NCBI RefSeq assembly: GCF_040183065.1
Contig: NC_091122.1
Coordinates: 160,492,955 to 160,556,954, forward strand
From: Periplaneta americana
Lineage: Eukaryota; Arthropoda; Insecta; Blattodea; Blattidae
Length of the DNA: 64,000 nt
Direction: 5' to 3'
The notes under the pieces were generated by a model that did not search any database, was not told the DNA's origin, and saw nothing but the letters and a program-made list of their open reading frames with translations. Below are positions 43,711-55,325 of this stretch, one piece after another. The first letter of the stretch is position 1. The number at the start of each line of letters is the position of its first letter. The position numbers and the translations under genes were made by a program.

Positions 43711-44659
43711 GCGAGAGACTGAGAATATAATCTTACATCTATTTCTTACAGAATTCCGTCCTGTTGAACTTTGTATTACAAATGAACAAACCTCAAGCCT
43801 TTAGTTTAAATAATTTTATGCTCGACCATGCCGAAATGTAGTAATTATACACCTGGTAGCAGTCCTTTAATGCATGTCATTAAAGTACACCTATTCATTA
43901 AAGTTCAGGTTTTCGATTATTCTCGGATATACAATCGAAAGACAGCGAGGGAAACGTCACGGAGGCTGGAAATCCAATACTGTCGCAGAAGGTTATGTTC
44001 TGTTACTATAACAATTAGCGTTAATTGTAAATAATATTCAAATAAATTCAATTTGTCATCTCGTGTTTCAATTCTAAATTAATTTTCAGGTTATATCAAA
44101 ATTAGTTCATGTTATTCTCTAGATTATATCAAGGTCAATGACATTATTGTTACTCGGAAAAAATCAATACTTTCGCGTCTGCGCACATCTCACAATTTAC
44201 GAGCTATGCACAAGGTCACTTCCGATCTTCAGTCAGATACGAATAAAGTGAATACTTCTGAATAATTTCGAGTTAGAAATATGGTCGAGCATAAAAAGTC
44301 GCTTGCGCTCGTTTCATAAACAAACATACTCGCGTCTTAATTACTATCATTATAGGCTCGTTGCATAATGCACTATTAAACAATTTTAATTCTTCAACAC
44401 TGGCACATTGTTTGCCATTTAAATATACTTCTCTTAATCGCAGCCATATTTATTGTTTGTTTTTATCTGAATGTTTTTTATTCAATAATATGCTTGACGC
44501 CATGATTTATAACCATTTTTAAAATGAGCAAGCAAAGTTAAATTTTACATGTGTTTTATATGTGTGTTTTTATTATTGTATCTTTTCACCTATGTTCAAT
44601 TGTATTTGTCAGCAAATCACATCACCTGAAGATGACTTACTTCAAAAGTCTAAAATATA

Positions 44660-44985
44660 GGAGTGGATCAGGACAGCACGTTTGCACATCTCCTTTTTAT
44701 GTTAGGTTAGGTTCTTTTCAAACTGAAATGACGAGTGAAACGTACAGTTAAAATTACCCTAACCTAACCTAACCTAACCTAACCTAACCTAACTTAACCT
44801 AACCTAACCTAACCTAACCTAACCTAACCTAACCTAACCTATCCTCACCTAACTTAACATAAAAAGGTTAGGTTAGGTTAGGTTAGAGTAATTTTAACTG
44901 TACGCTTCACTCGTCATTTCAGTTTGAAAAGAACCTAACCTAACATAAAAAGGAGATGTGTAAACGTGCTGTCCTGATCCACTCC
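44660..44985. mobile_element. Foldback with 98-bp arms enclosing telomere-type repeats
   Basis: Arms 44,660-44,757 and 44,888-44,985 are inverted with only a few mismatches ('ggagtggatcaggacagcac' against its reverse). The arms themselves contain short TTAGG runs. The loop is the (CCTAA)n array. Confidence 0.8.
44757..44886. repeat. Interstitial insect telomere-type repeat (CCTAA)n, then (TTAGG)n
   Basis: About 18 tandem CCTAA units run from 44,757 to about 44,850. After a 15-bp junction four or so TTAGG units follow in the opposite orientation (to 44,886). TTAGG is the ancestral insect telomere unit. The position between inverted arms shows it is interstitial and not a chromosome end. Confidence 0.9.
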
Positions 44986-45159
44986 TTAAAATATTCGTGA
45001 TGCATAATTTAATATATTGTAATTTGATGTAACAGAATTCATTTCTGCTTCCATACCTTGATAAGTGATAGACTGAAAATTAAACAAACTATTTTGATAT
45101 TATAATTCACGAACTTATCTGAATTTCTAATATGACTTTTAAATTTATTATCATCTTCA

Positions 45160-45222
45160 TTTCATTCAGACGTTAAATAACCTGAGATGTTGATACAGCG
45201 TCGTAAAATAATCCACTAAAAA
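45160..45222 (+). mobile_element. SINE 'B' 3'-end fragment
   Basis: 'tcattcagacgttaaataac' and 'tgatacagcgtcgtaaaata' match the family's last 60 bp. Confidence 0.65.
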
Positions 45223-45269
45223 TAAGAATTCTGCAGATATGATATGATATATTTCTTCACAGCACTTCT

Positions 45270-45900
45270 TTACATGTAATGGTGTACCTCACATTTCTGT
45301 ATCCGGTGCCACCATTAACATATTACAATAACACATTATTTGCAGTACACGTCTACACAAATACTCCCCAATTACACTATGTACCTTTTTTGTTACTTGG
45401 TCAAACTCCTCTTCAGTATTTCTCCTACAATTCTTTTGCTATTCTCTATTTTTTCATTAATCCTAATATATCTAATATTATATACTCATTTCATATCCCC
45501 TTTTTTCCTGTAACTATTATTCACTAAAATCTCAATTTCAATTTTTCTCCATAAATTATCATATTGAATTATTTGCCTATTTGTTCTTTGACCTTTTCTC
45601 CTATCTTTCTCTTATATTCATTTACTGTTCCAACGTTCAAATGTTAGTACTAATTTTATGCTGTCATTTGTCCACTTCTCTTTACCCTTTCTCACTATTT
45701 TCACTCATTCCTATTTGCGCTCACTTTCACTTTCTCACTATTCCACTTACACCTAATCCTTTGTCACTATTCTCACTTCCTATAAATACTTATATTTTAT
45801 TCTACACATCTGCTTATACACTTTCTCTCTCCCCTATACTTCTCGATCTTTTCTAGTTTCACTTTATTTGCACTTTTTGATCACATCCCCACATTTTTTT
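45270..45900. repeat. Pyrimidine-rich, strand-asymmetric tract
   Basis: About 600 bp in which the plus strand is strongly enriched in T and C and poor in G. It gives two long plus-strand frames made mostly of F, L, S, Y and P that have no family features. Confidence 0.6.
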
Positions 45901-45904
45901 AAAC

Positions 45905-46440
45905 GTATCAAATATCTCTGCTATATCCTCAGCTGTCGCAGGTTCTGACCTTTCTTTACTGTTCGTCTCTGCATTCTGCAGATATTTAATATGCATCATT
46001 TCCTCATATAATGACTTATAAATACTGAATACGATCAAAATCCGACCAGTAGTTTCGGCTGAATTTAGCCTTCTTCTGACGTATCTTTTCTACGTTCCTG
46101 TTTGCTGTTGCTATGCGATGTAACTTCTTTTGAAAGAGGCAATTTTTTGACACCCCTGTCTGTTGGGATATTTGCAGTGTTACCGCGTTTCTCTATGACT
46201 AACTGTGCGGCGGTGTGCGAATATCCGCGGGGAAGAGCGTAAGGTCATCCTCTCAACTCTCCGACCTCGACATCAGTGGTTGTGCCAAATCCAGTTACAT
46301 TGACCAAGTCTAAGCAGATTGCAGCACGAGATGAAAGCTTAGCTTCCGTCATCTTGCCTTGGCATCCTCACATGGAATGAACTTCAATGAGACTGTCATA
46401 AACCACTTTGCAGCCCAGAAAGAGAGAAGGAGATTTAATT
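45905..46440. other. No gene recognised; dispersed repeat at about 46,010-46,090
   Basis: 'aatactgaatacgatcaaaa' and nearby words match the dispersed repeat near 4.2 and 7.5 kb. The rest is unassigned. Confidence 0.4.
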
Positions 46441-46454
46441 TTTATTTTATCTTT

Positions 46455-46664
46455 TATTGAGTTATTTTATGACGCTGTATCAACATCTCAGGTTATTTAG
46501 CGTCTGAATAAAATGAAGGTGATAATGCCGTTGAAATGAGTCCGGGGTCCAGCACCGATAGTTACCCAGCATTTGCTCATATTGGGTTGAGAGAAAACCC
46601 CGGAAAAAACCTCAACTAGGTAACTTACCCGACCGGGATTCGAACCCGGGCCACCTGGTTTTAA
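46455..46664 (-). mobile_element. SINE 'B', minus strand, head truncated
   Basis: Reverse of the family from the 3' end ('gacgctgtatcaacatctca') to box B ('gggattcgaacccggg'); sequence beyond box B toward the tRNA 5' end is lost. Confidence 0.82.
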
Positions 46665-46767
46665 TTTTTATAAACAGATGAATTAATAAAGGCTTACTTC
46701 TCATAAAGCGTTAATATTATTAAAAAATTAATTATTCAATTATTGCAACTACTTACAGTATTTATTG

Positions 46768-46860
46768 TTGTTTAGTCAACTGTTCGAAGACAGTCTGAAC
46801 CCCACAAGTGATATCAACAAGGCACCACTTATGAGGCAACTAGGCCAGGAAGTAATGGAG
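46768..46860 (-). repeat. Fragment of the unclassified retroposon-like repeat, minus strand
   Basis: 'ttgttgtttagtcaactgt' and 'cttatgaggcaactaggcc' are reversed matches to the 3' part of the repeat at 7,030-7,310. A SINE B begins directly after it. Confidence 0.55.
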
Positions 46861-47108
46861 TGTCCACACCTGTGGAGTAACGGTCAGCGCGTCTGGTCCC
46901 GAAACTAGCCGGCCCAGGTTCGAATCCCGGTTGGGGCAAGTTACCTGGTTGAGGTTTTTCCGGGGTTTTCCCTCAACCCAATACGAGCAAATGCTGGGTA
47001 ACTTTCGGTGCTGGATCCCGCACTCATGTCACCGGCATTATCACCTTCATCTCATTCAGACGCTAAATAACCGAGGTGTTGATACAGCTTCGTAAAATAA
47101 CACAATAA
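46861..47108 (+). mobile_element. SINE 'B', full-length copy
   Basis: Head 'tccacacctgtggagtaacg', box B GGTTCGAATCCCGG, body and 3' end all match 13,864-14,114. Confidence 0.88.
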
Positions 47109-47109
47109 A

Positions 47110-48305
47110 ATTTGTGACTCCACTTGCGTTGACACTCTAGCGCCATCTCACTTAGCGAATACCTCCAGACGCGCAGCATCTGCTGCTGAATTAGCCGTGA
47201 AGAAGGTCAATAAATATGCTCATCTTTTAGACAATTATATCTTTGTCCCCTTTGCTGTGGAGACCTTCGGTCCTTGGAGTCATGACGCTAAAGTGTTGGT
47301 ATCTCAAATCGGCAAATTTTGATCTCCATCACTGGTGATCGCCGTTGCACTACTTATTTGCGTCAACGCTTAAGTATTTATATTCAACGCGGAAATGCAA
47401 TGAGCCCTTTGCACGAACTTTTTCTCCTGTAAAATTTATTACCTCTATGTACATGTTTATATTTAGTTTTTATATATGTGTAATTGTAACGGTGAAAATA
47501 TTGCTAATCAAATATATTTTTTTCATAAGTGTATATTATTTTAGAAGTGTTTTTGTATATGCAAACGCATTATTAATTTGGCTATAACTTTTATATCACC
47601 TTTATAAAGGTAAGCACGCTTTATTATGAAATATAGCCAACTTATATTCAGACAATAATAAAGAACAATTGACTGTAAAAGATTGCATTTAATAAAATAA
47701 ATAAATAAATAAATAAACTAATGGGATAGGGTGGCCAGTTCTTTTCCCCTTTTTTCCCTTCTTTTATCACTCTCTAAATAGCTAAGAACTTATTTTATAT
47801 CCCTCACTTTTTATAATTGGAAATCTTACCCAATTTTAATAATACGAGCCACTATTTAAGATGATGATGATGATGATGATGATGATGATAATAATAATAA
47901 TAATAATAATAATTTATTTTGCATGCAACATCAATTATATTATTTTGTTATTTCTTATATAATAATTGCAATACAGTTTGGAGGTACGAAGGTAAAGAAA
48001 ATTTATTTTAGGGGTAGGCTAACAAATAAGATTGAATTATCACCGCTTTATACCACGCTTAACAATTTTGTACATGTATTTTTTTCTAACTCTCCAACTT
48101 CTAATAGAAAAAATATATATGTAACATAAACAAAAGAATTAAAAAAAAAAGTTGGGGTTATTTCATAAATTATCTTTTCTTTGTAACTAATATTATTAAA
48201 AAAACGAATGCACAGTTTCCTACCCAACATGGCAAAATTATTCAAACTGATTGAATCCAATTTGTATGAGTAGAATTTTGAATATTTTTCCAATTAAAGG
48301 GGGGG

Positions 48306-48365
<60 letters not shown>

Positions 48366-48650
48366 TAAGTGCATGATGAAAGGCAAATTTTGTAACTACA
48401 TGAGGTTATTAAGATAGGTACATTATTTATAGAAAAAAAATGAAAGTTGTATCTTAAAAATGTGTAGAAAATTTCATTTTATCTATAAAACTTTCCTAGA
48501 AATAAACTGGTTTGGAACCCGGTATCTGCTGTCCCCAAAATATAACCTACGAATCATGCTCTTGTACCACTGAGCCAGTAGTTTGTTGTGGGAATTTATC
48601 TTATTGCTATTCACAATGCAACTGTAATCTAGATAAAATGCTAAAAATCT
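47110..48650. other. No gene recognised; microsatellites at 47,862-47,912 and 48,308-48,365
   Basis: (GAT)n(AAT)n and (AAT)n runs in otherwise unassigned AT-rich DNA. Confidence 0.45.
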
Positions 48651-48654
48651 GCAC

Positions 48655-48726
48655 GGGCTCAGCCGGGATTTGAACCCGGGACCTCCTGCACCCGAAGCAG
48701 GAATCATACCCCTAGACCACTGAGCC
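48655..48726 (-). tRNA. tRNA-Pro (anticodon CGG)
   Basis: Same backbone as the TGG genes with one change in the loop (ttcgggt, anticodon CGG). All acceptor and T-arm pairs are intact. A TTTTT terminator lies about 9 bases downstream. Confidence 0.95.
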
Positions 48727-48940
48727 ACCTGAAGGTGAAGCTTTGCTTTTCACACTGTAAATTTTATGACTTTCTCCTCGCACATCGACGTACTGTCATG
48801 TCAGAGTAATGACACGTAACTCCATGTGTGACGTCATTTCGTAACACAGTGATGTACCTTCAAGCAGATACCTGCATGACATACTCATGTTAAAATAACC
48901 ATGATTCAAATTTAAGAGACTAGTTTATTTTTTATTTTTT

Positions 48941-49178
48941 TAGTTGGTTTCTTTAACGACGCATTATCAACTACTAGGTTATTTAGCGTCGATGATATTG
49001 GTGATAGCGAGATGGTATTTGGCGAGATGAGGCCGAGGATTCGCCATAGATTACCTGGCATTCACCTTAATGTTGGGGAAAACCTCGGAAAAAATTCAAC
49101 CAGGTAATCAGCCCAAGCGGGGATCGAACCCGCGCTCAAGCCCAAATTCTGACCGGCAGGCAAGCGCCTTAACCGGAG
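48941..49178 (-). mobile_element. SINE 'A', near full-length, minus strand
   Basis: Collinear with 6,732-6,968, ending at 'gcaagcgccttaaccgg' within the tRNA-like head. Confidence 0.85.
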
Positions 49179-49179
49179 A

Positions 49180-49449
49180 GGAGTTTAATTGAAGTAGGGA
49201 TTAACAATTTGGTAAAGGTGGAAAAGTGTACAACTTCAACAGCATTTAAATATTGTCAAGGGTGCTTCCTTTGCACATAGGATAGTTTTTAAATAGAATG
49301 GAATTGAGAGGGAGGCTCTATGACCAAGCACTGCAACCATTCACTATTCACTAACTACACTAATGTTCGCCACGTACCCAGGTTTTGAGCAGCCAGCCCC
49401 TCTCGTTCCTAACCTCCTAGAGCCTATTCCACAAAGGCATGGTGTTGTA
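49180..49449. other. No gene recognised
   Basis: Short unassigned spacer between a SINE and a TIR element. Confidence 0.4.
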
Positions 49450-50565
49450 CAGGGACATCATTTTATTTTTACTAACATTTTTAATATTAACCTGGCTATA
49501 CCTTTGGATTAATGACTGAAACTCGGAAACACCGTTTGCTACCTCCTTCCACAACTGGAGTTCGATGATACTGACGTAATATACAAACAAATCACTTTAC
49601 TAGGTATAGGAGGGAAGAAAAGTACTTCATCCATTTACGCAAAGTAGGAAATATCGCGATTTTGAGTGTGATAATTTTCATTAGGTTTTTGTTTAATCAA
49701 AATACAGTACTGTATTAACAATGAGTGTTTTTACTCACGAACTGAGTTATCCATGCGAACGTATTCATTATGCAGTGTATATTATACTGTCTACAGCACA
49801 TTAGCGTACGATATAGAGGATGAAGTTAAAATGAAAAATAATCATAATATGGATATTTAAACAAATTTTTGAAAATGGTGGCCGTTCATTTCGATACAGG
49901 CTTCAGTTCTTTTGTCCCTATTATCGCACTATAGACTATTGCATCTAATTCCAATTACCAGTTTCGTCCTTCGTACTAGTACCTCATGTTGAAATAATTC
50001 TGTACCTACTCTATAAAAGAGTACCTTACGTACTGTAAATTCAGTCTTCACTTCTGCCCGACCCGCACAGATAAAATTACTCAGACATGCTATCTACTGT
50101 CCATCCAAGTGGTTATGTCGCAGGAACGTAGAAAGGGGGGGGTGGAATCACGTGATTGTTAATTACTTAACGAGGCTCTTTTATTTATGTTATTTTAAAC
50201 AGTTGCATAATATTACGTAGACGTCCAATTAATTCCTAACAGAAATTAATGTTTTGAGAAAAGAGCTAAGAAAGCCCAGCCAATAGTTTTTACAGTGGAG
50301 CGAGCAGAAGCAGGTGGGGGAAATCGGGATGCGACGTAGGCAAACGGACGACAGTACCTGTGCGAAAATATGATTCAACATTGGAAGTTTTCGTCACTGG
50401 AGAACGCGAACATATTTCTGAAACGTACTATAATCACTAACTCAGTACTGAGGCCTTAATTCTGTGTGGACAGTTGGAACTTCGTTAGCAGAAGGGGTGG
50501 GAGTGAAGTACACTAAAAAACTCAGGTACAATAAAAGTTGAAGTAAAAATAAAATGATGTCTCTG
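49450..50565. mobile_element. Non-autonomous 1.1-kb TIR element, TA target site (copy 2)
   Basis: Same ends (CAGGGACATCATTTTATTTT) and internal order as 5,376-6,487, flanked by TA. The two copies differ by scattered substitutions and a few small indels, so both arose by transposition of a near-identical parent. Confidence 0.85.
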
Positions 50566-50651
50566 TACATTAGCCTACAAATTACTGATGAAAATTGTTG
50601 TAAAGTATGGAGGTGTATCTTTCTGTTCCACGAAAGAATTAAAATGTATTA

Positions 50652-51228
50652 AGGTCCATTCTCAATGAAAATTAAACATAACCGTAACATAAACACAGAA
50701 GTTTGCGCCCAGGCTATCAAATGGGATCATTCACAATGATTCACATAAGCATTGACATGAACATTACCGCAAGACGTTAACATGAAAGTTTGCAAACTCC
50801 AAACTTTCATGCTTATGCTTACGTGATTTGCAAACAGAACACAATCATGGAGCGCTGAAGCACAGTCTAGTATATACAGTCGCGAAGCTCAATACGTAGT
50901 AAATATGCAAACATTAGATGGTTGCTCACCACTAGGGTCGCTAATATCGCCTCATTACAGGCAATGCAAAATAGTACCGTCACAGTCTATTGTTTCGAGC
51001 ACCCTCAAAACTCAAGCTTCGTGACTGTATATAGTAGACTGTGGCTGAAGTATACGACAGAATATGAGGAAACGGCGTCGTTATTATGTTTCTATGGTTA
51101 CCAAGTATGTTTGCGGTTATGTTTATGTTCCCATCGTGAATGATGGTATGACATCTTGATTTTACCGTAACGTTTATATTCTTAAGTTAACGCTTACGTT
51201 ATGTTTAATTTTCATTGTGAATGAGCCT
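50652..51228. mobile_element. PIF/Harbinger-like MITE, TTA target duplication, with nested MITE
   Basis: Ends open AGGTCCATTC on the left and AGGCTCATTC from the right, with 'aatgaaaattaaacataa' following in both. TTA flanks both sides (50,649-50,651 and 51,229-51,231). It carries a 183-bp MITE at 50,861-51,043. Confidence 0.7.
50861..51043 (+). mobile_element. 7-bp-TSD MITE, copy 2
   Basis: Ends CACAGTCTAGTATATACAG and inverted partner; flanked by GCTGAAG on both sides (50,854-50,860 and 51,044-51,050). Confidence 0.9.
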
Positions 51229-51800
51229 TTATACATTACCAATGAACAACCGCTACATGTCACGTCATATCAGTAAACATACTACCATAACATGAATCTT
51301 GGTATTTCATTCATCGAATTAGGTTATGTTTGCATCTTTAATCGTAATGTATTTTAAGATAGGTTATACAGCAAAGATTTGTAGATACTATGAATTTCGT
51401 AACCCTGCAATGTTATTTACTTTAGTTTACTTCTTTAATAATAATGAAAAATTTACTTCCTCATTATTTTATCATGTTCTTTCGCGATCATCGCATAATG
51501 CTCCTTGATAGTTTCCCATATTAGCCAACAGATGCCACTAATAACGATCTCCACCCCCAAACTTTATTTGTCACGAAATTACAAACGCTGCAAAATTACT
51601 GAAATGGTGTCAAAGGAGATGATTTTGTTTCTTTTGAAGGAAATAGAAGCAAGAAAAGATATTTTGTAGCACATGTATGTATTAGTCTCCTTTCATTGGT
51701 AGAATACTTGACAGTTCACTAGTAAGTTACAAATACTAGTACTTTTGTGAAACACAATAATGAAACTTCATTAGCAATTTGTAAGTATGGAGTAGTGAAG
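51229..51800. other. No gene recognised
   Basis: Unassigned AT-rich spacer. Confidence 0.35.
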
Positions 51801-51803
51801 TAC

Positions 51804-53690
51804 TTACTTACAAATGGCTTTTAAGGAACCCGCATGTTCATTGCCGCCCTCACATAAACCCGTCATCGGTCCCTATCTTGTGCACGATTAATCCAGTCTC
51901 TATCATCTTATCCCACTTCCCTCAAATACATTTTAATATTATCCTCCCATCTACGTCTCGGCCTCCCCAAAGGTCTTTTCCCCTCCGGTCTCCCAACTAA
52001 CACTCTATATGCATTTCTGGATTCGCCCATACGCGCTACATGCCCTGCCCATTTCTAACGTCTGGATTTAATGTTCCTAATTATGCCAGGTGAAGAATAC
52101 AATCCGTGCAGTTTTGCGTTGTGTAACTTTCTCCATTCTCCTGTAACTTCATCCCTCTTAGCCCCAAATATTTTCCTAAGAACCTTTCCTCAAACACCCT
52201 AATCTCTGTTCCTCTCTCAAAGTGAGAGTTCAAGTTTCACAACCATACAGAACAACCGGTAATATAACTGTTTTATAAATTCTAACTTTCAGATTTTTTG
52301 ACAGCAGACTAGATGACAAAAGCATCTCAACCGAATAATAACAGGCATTTCCCATATATATTCTGTGTTTAATTTCCTCCCGAGTGTCATTTATATTTGT
52401 TACTGTTGCTCCAACATATTTGAATTTTTCCACCTCTTCGAAGGATAAATCTACAATTTGGTACAATATTCTGGTCACGAGATATAATCATGTACTTAGT
52501 CTTTTCAGGATTTACTTCCAACCCTATCGCTTTACTTGCTTCAACTAGAATTTCCGCGTTTTCCCTAATCGTTTGTGGATTTTCTCCTAGCATATTCACG
52601 TCATCCGCATAGACAAGAAGCTGATGTAACCCATTCAACTCCAAACCCTGTCTATTATCCTCAACTTTCCTAATGGCATATTCTAGAGCGAAGTTAAAAA
52701 GTAAAGGTGATAGTGAATCTCCCTGCTTTAGCCCGCAGTGAATTGGAAAAGCATCAGATAGAAACTGGCCTATACGGACTCTGCTGTAAGTTTCACTAAG
52801 ACACATTTTAATTAATCGAACTAGTTTCTTGGGAATACCAAATTCAATAAGAATATTATATAAAACTTCTCTCTTAACCGAGTCGTACGCCTTTTTGAAA
52901 TCTATGAATAACTGATGTACTGTACCCTTATACTCCCATTTTTTCTCCAATATCTGTCGAATACAAAAAATCTGATCATTAGTCGATCTATTACGCCTAA
53001 AACCACACTGATGATCCCAATAATTTCATCTACATATGGAGTTAATCTTCTCAAAAGGATATTCAACAAAATTTTGTACGACGTCAACAAAAGTGATATT
53101 CCTCGAAAGTTACTACAGTTAGTCTTGTCCCCCTTCTTAAAAATAGGTACGATTATGGACTCTTTCCATTGTTCTGGTACAATTTCCTTTTCCCAAATTG
53201 CAAGTACAAGTTTATAAATTTCGCTAGATTATGCACTTCCACCCTCTTGTATTAATTCTGCTGGAATTTGATCAATACCTGGAGACTTAAACTTTTTCAG
53301 ATTTTCTATTGCAATTTCGACTTCAGAAAGTGTGGGTTCCGGTATAAATGGCTCAGCAGTTTGTATTTGAATTTCGTCCCGATCATTTGTATTTGACCTA
53401 TGTACATTTAGTAGTTACCCAAAATATTTTTTTCCATCTTTTTAGGATTGAATGAGAGTCTACAAGCAAGTCACCATTCTCATCCCTGATCACGCTTGCC
53501 TGATATCCGTTCTTATATTCCTTTATACCCTTATATAAATATCTAATGTTTTTACTCTTACTATTTGTTTCTACTTCATTCAGTTTTTCCTTCAAGTAAC
53601 CTCTCTTTTTATTTCTAAGTGTACGACTTGCTTTCCGTCTTTCATTGAAATAATTATTTCTTTTCTTCTCAACTGGATCCTATAAGAATT
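51804..53690 (-). mobile_element. Longest copy of the TAAG-tailed non-LTR retrotransposon, frameshifted
   Basis: Minus-strand pieces from 5' to 3': KEKLNEVETNSKSKNIRYLY (about 53,590), then LTSYKILLNILLRRLTPYV (about 53,090), [20 protein letters not shown] (52,910), [20 protein letters not shown] (52,735) and the intact catalytic turn [14 protein letters not shown] (52,620). [27 protein letters not shown] and the C-terminus follow in broken frames. The tail is (TAAG)n at 51,804. It has the whole polymerase core but several frameshifts and no endonuclease domain. The clade is not assigned. Confidence 0.85.
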
Positions 53691-54112
53691 TAAGATATAT
53701 AAGTTTATATTAAAGATTAATAGTGTAAGTAATCAACAAAACAGTCTACACGATCCATTCCGTAATTAAGATGAATTTCTTTGCTCTACTTAAAACTGCC
53801 ATTGTTTTCAGTACAGTTACGTTCATAAAGATATGCAAATTACTCTGTTTAACGTTGGCCTGTAGTCTGGCGATATGAATTTGTAATTCTCGTACAGAAA
53901 GTTCCGTGAATTTGATTAGGCTTCCGTAGTTTCCATGAAAAATATGTGTCCTTTCCTTCGTCACTTTACGTTCTACATATAATTGCCATTTTAGATGTAG
54001 GAGATATCGAGTTCAAATCTCGATAGTGTTTATTGAAGTATTTTAATATTCGACAACTGTGAGTTCAGTTCTGTAGAGATCTAATATCGTAGTACGTAAT
54101 ATTACAAAGCGT
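53691..54112. other. No gene recognised
   Basis: Unassigned spacer between a LINE and a decayed tRNA. Confidence 0.35.
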
Positions 54113-54114
54113 CA

Positions 54115-54186
54115 GGCTCAGTGGTCTAGTGGTATGATTCCTGCTTCGGGTGCAGGAGGTCCCGGGTTGAAATCCTGGTTGAGCCC
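54115..54186 (+). pseudogene. Decayed tRNA-Pro (anticodon CGG)
   Basis: Full-length 72 nt with loop ttcgggt, but the T-loop reads GGTTGAAATCC: the invariant C of the TPsiC sequence and of box B is G. Acceptor and T stems each gain a G-T pair and the D-arm is altered (tctagtggt). A TTTT run follows 10 bases on. Probably poorly transcribed or non-functional. Confidence 0.75.
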
Positions 54187-54247
54187 GCGACGTTGTTTTA
54201 ATATTCGCATTCGTTAACTAGAAACGAGCAAGATTTTAATACTTAAT

Positions 54248-55251
54248 GGCCCGGTTTCTTCAACCTTTGTTAAATTACAGTGTGTTATTCCATTTTAATT
54301 GTAAACTTAACAGTTGAATCATTTCTTCAACCCCTGTTAATACTAATAGGCTGTTAAAATCAATGTTGATTTATCTGCCTAATTTCATGCAGTTAAATCA
54401 TTTAACTGTTTGTTAGCATAGACGTATCCAATATGGCTGTTGCGTTAGATGCTGAACTTTTATATCTTGATTATTTAGAAAATGATAGGATATCCATGAA
54501 AACATAAACAGAGCGGATGATTTCTGTGATTTGACAGAACATAGTTGATACAAAGATATAGGCTATTTTCTGCCAAGCTTCACTTTTCGGTTTCAATGTA
54601 GATCCGTTTGTTTGTTTACTCCCAATAATTGGTTTATACTACGAAATTATTTCCAGCAGAAGACTTCTCTCGAACAAAGAGAAATTAATCCCACGATTTC
54701 TTTTTGTTCCAGTGTTTTCCATTTTACAACAGCAAAACCAATACGCGCTTCATATTACTGTGATACTGACGACGGAAAGAAGCATAAATCAAACCTGAGA
54801 GGATAAAAAGACTTCTACCACAGTTTAGTATATACAGTCACGAAACTCAATACATAGGAAATATGCATCCATAGATAGTTGCTAACCACTAGGATCGCTA
54901 CTATCGCCTAATCACAGACAATGCGAAATAGTTCCTAGTAACCTCAACAACTCAAGCTTCGTGACGGTATATACTAGACTGTGCTTCTATCCTGTCTGAA
55001 TCAGACAACGGAAACAAGCAAGAATCGCAGTTGTCAGAGTTCAGAAAACAGAATTGAGCCTATACTTGGTTATAGGTTATGGTTAAACTCTAGAATCTCT
55101 GCTCCTAACAGAGAGTTAACAAACAGAATGTTAAAATATGAAATGTAAATTTGAAGAAACGCAATATTTTTAACAGCAATTTCTACTTTTAACTTACAGT
55201 TAATTAGCGCTATGTTAGATGCATTTTAACAAAGGTTGAAGAAACCGGGCC
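54248..55251. mobile_element. PIF/Harbinger-like 1.0-kb TIR element, AAT target duplication
   Basis: Ends GGCCCGGTTTCTTCAACCTT in perfect inverted orientation, AAT on both sides. An internal ATG frame at 54,434 reads MAVALDAELLYLDYLENDR before a stop, reminiscent of a Harbinger transposase N-terminus, not certain. A 7-bp-TSD MITE is nested at 54,819. Confidence 0.65.
54819..54983 (+). mobile_element. 7-bp-TSD MITE, copy 3 (internally deleted)
   Basis: Ends CACAGTTTAGTATATACAG and inverted partner; flanked by CTTCTAC and CTTCTAT (6 of 7). 165 bp, about 18 shorter than other copies. Confidence 0.85.
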
Positions 55252-55325
55252 AATATAAAATACCTTGAGTCTCAGTGGTCAGTTCCTAATTTGGCTAGGT
55301 GCTAGCTTCAAATACCGATTAAGAT

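Larger units (their letters stand above)
42287..44387. repeat. 2.1-kb inverted duplication (foldback)
   Basis: Left arm about 42,287-43,137 and right arm about 43,813-44,387 match inverted. Examples: 'cattatgcaacgagcctata' against its reverse at 44,350-44,372, and 'tgtataattactacatttcg' against 43,833-43,852. The centre holds a truncated SINE A (minus) and a truncated SINE B (plus). The left arm carries a 183-bp MITE that the right arm lacks. No coding sequence is preserved. Whether this is a mobile element or a local inverted duplication cannot be told here. Confidence 0.75.

Noticed and set aside
45279-45856. Two consecutive F/L/S/Y/P-rich plus-strand frames resembling membrane proteins
   Set aside because: Apparent hydrophobicity follows from the pyrimidine-rich strand; no start context, splice sites or family motifs.
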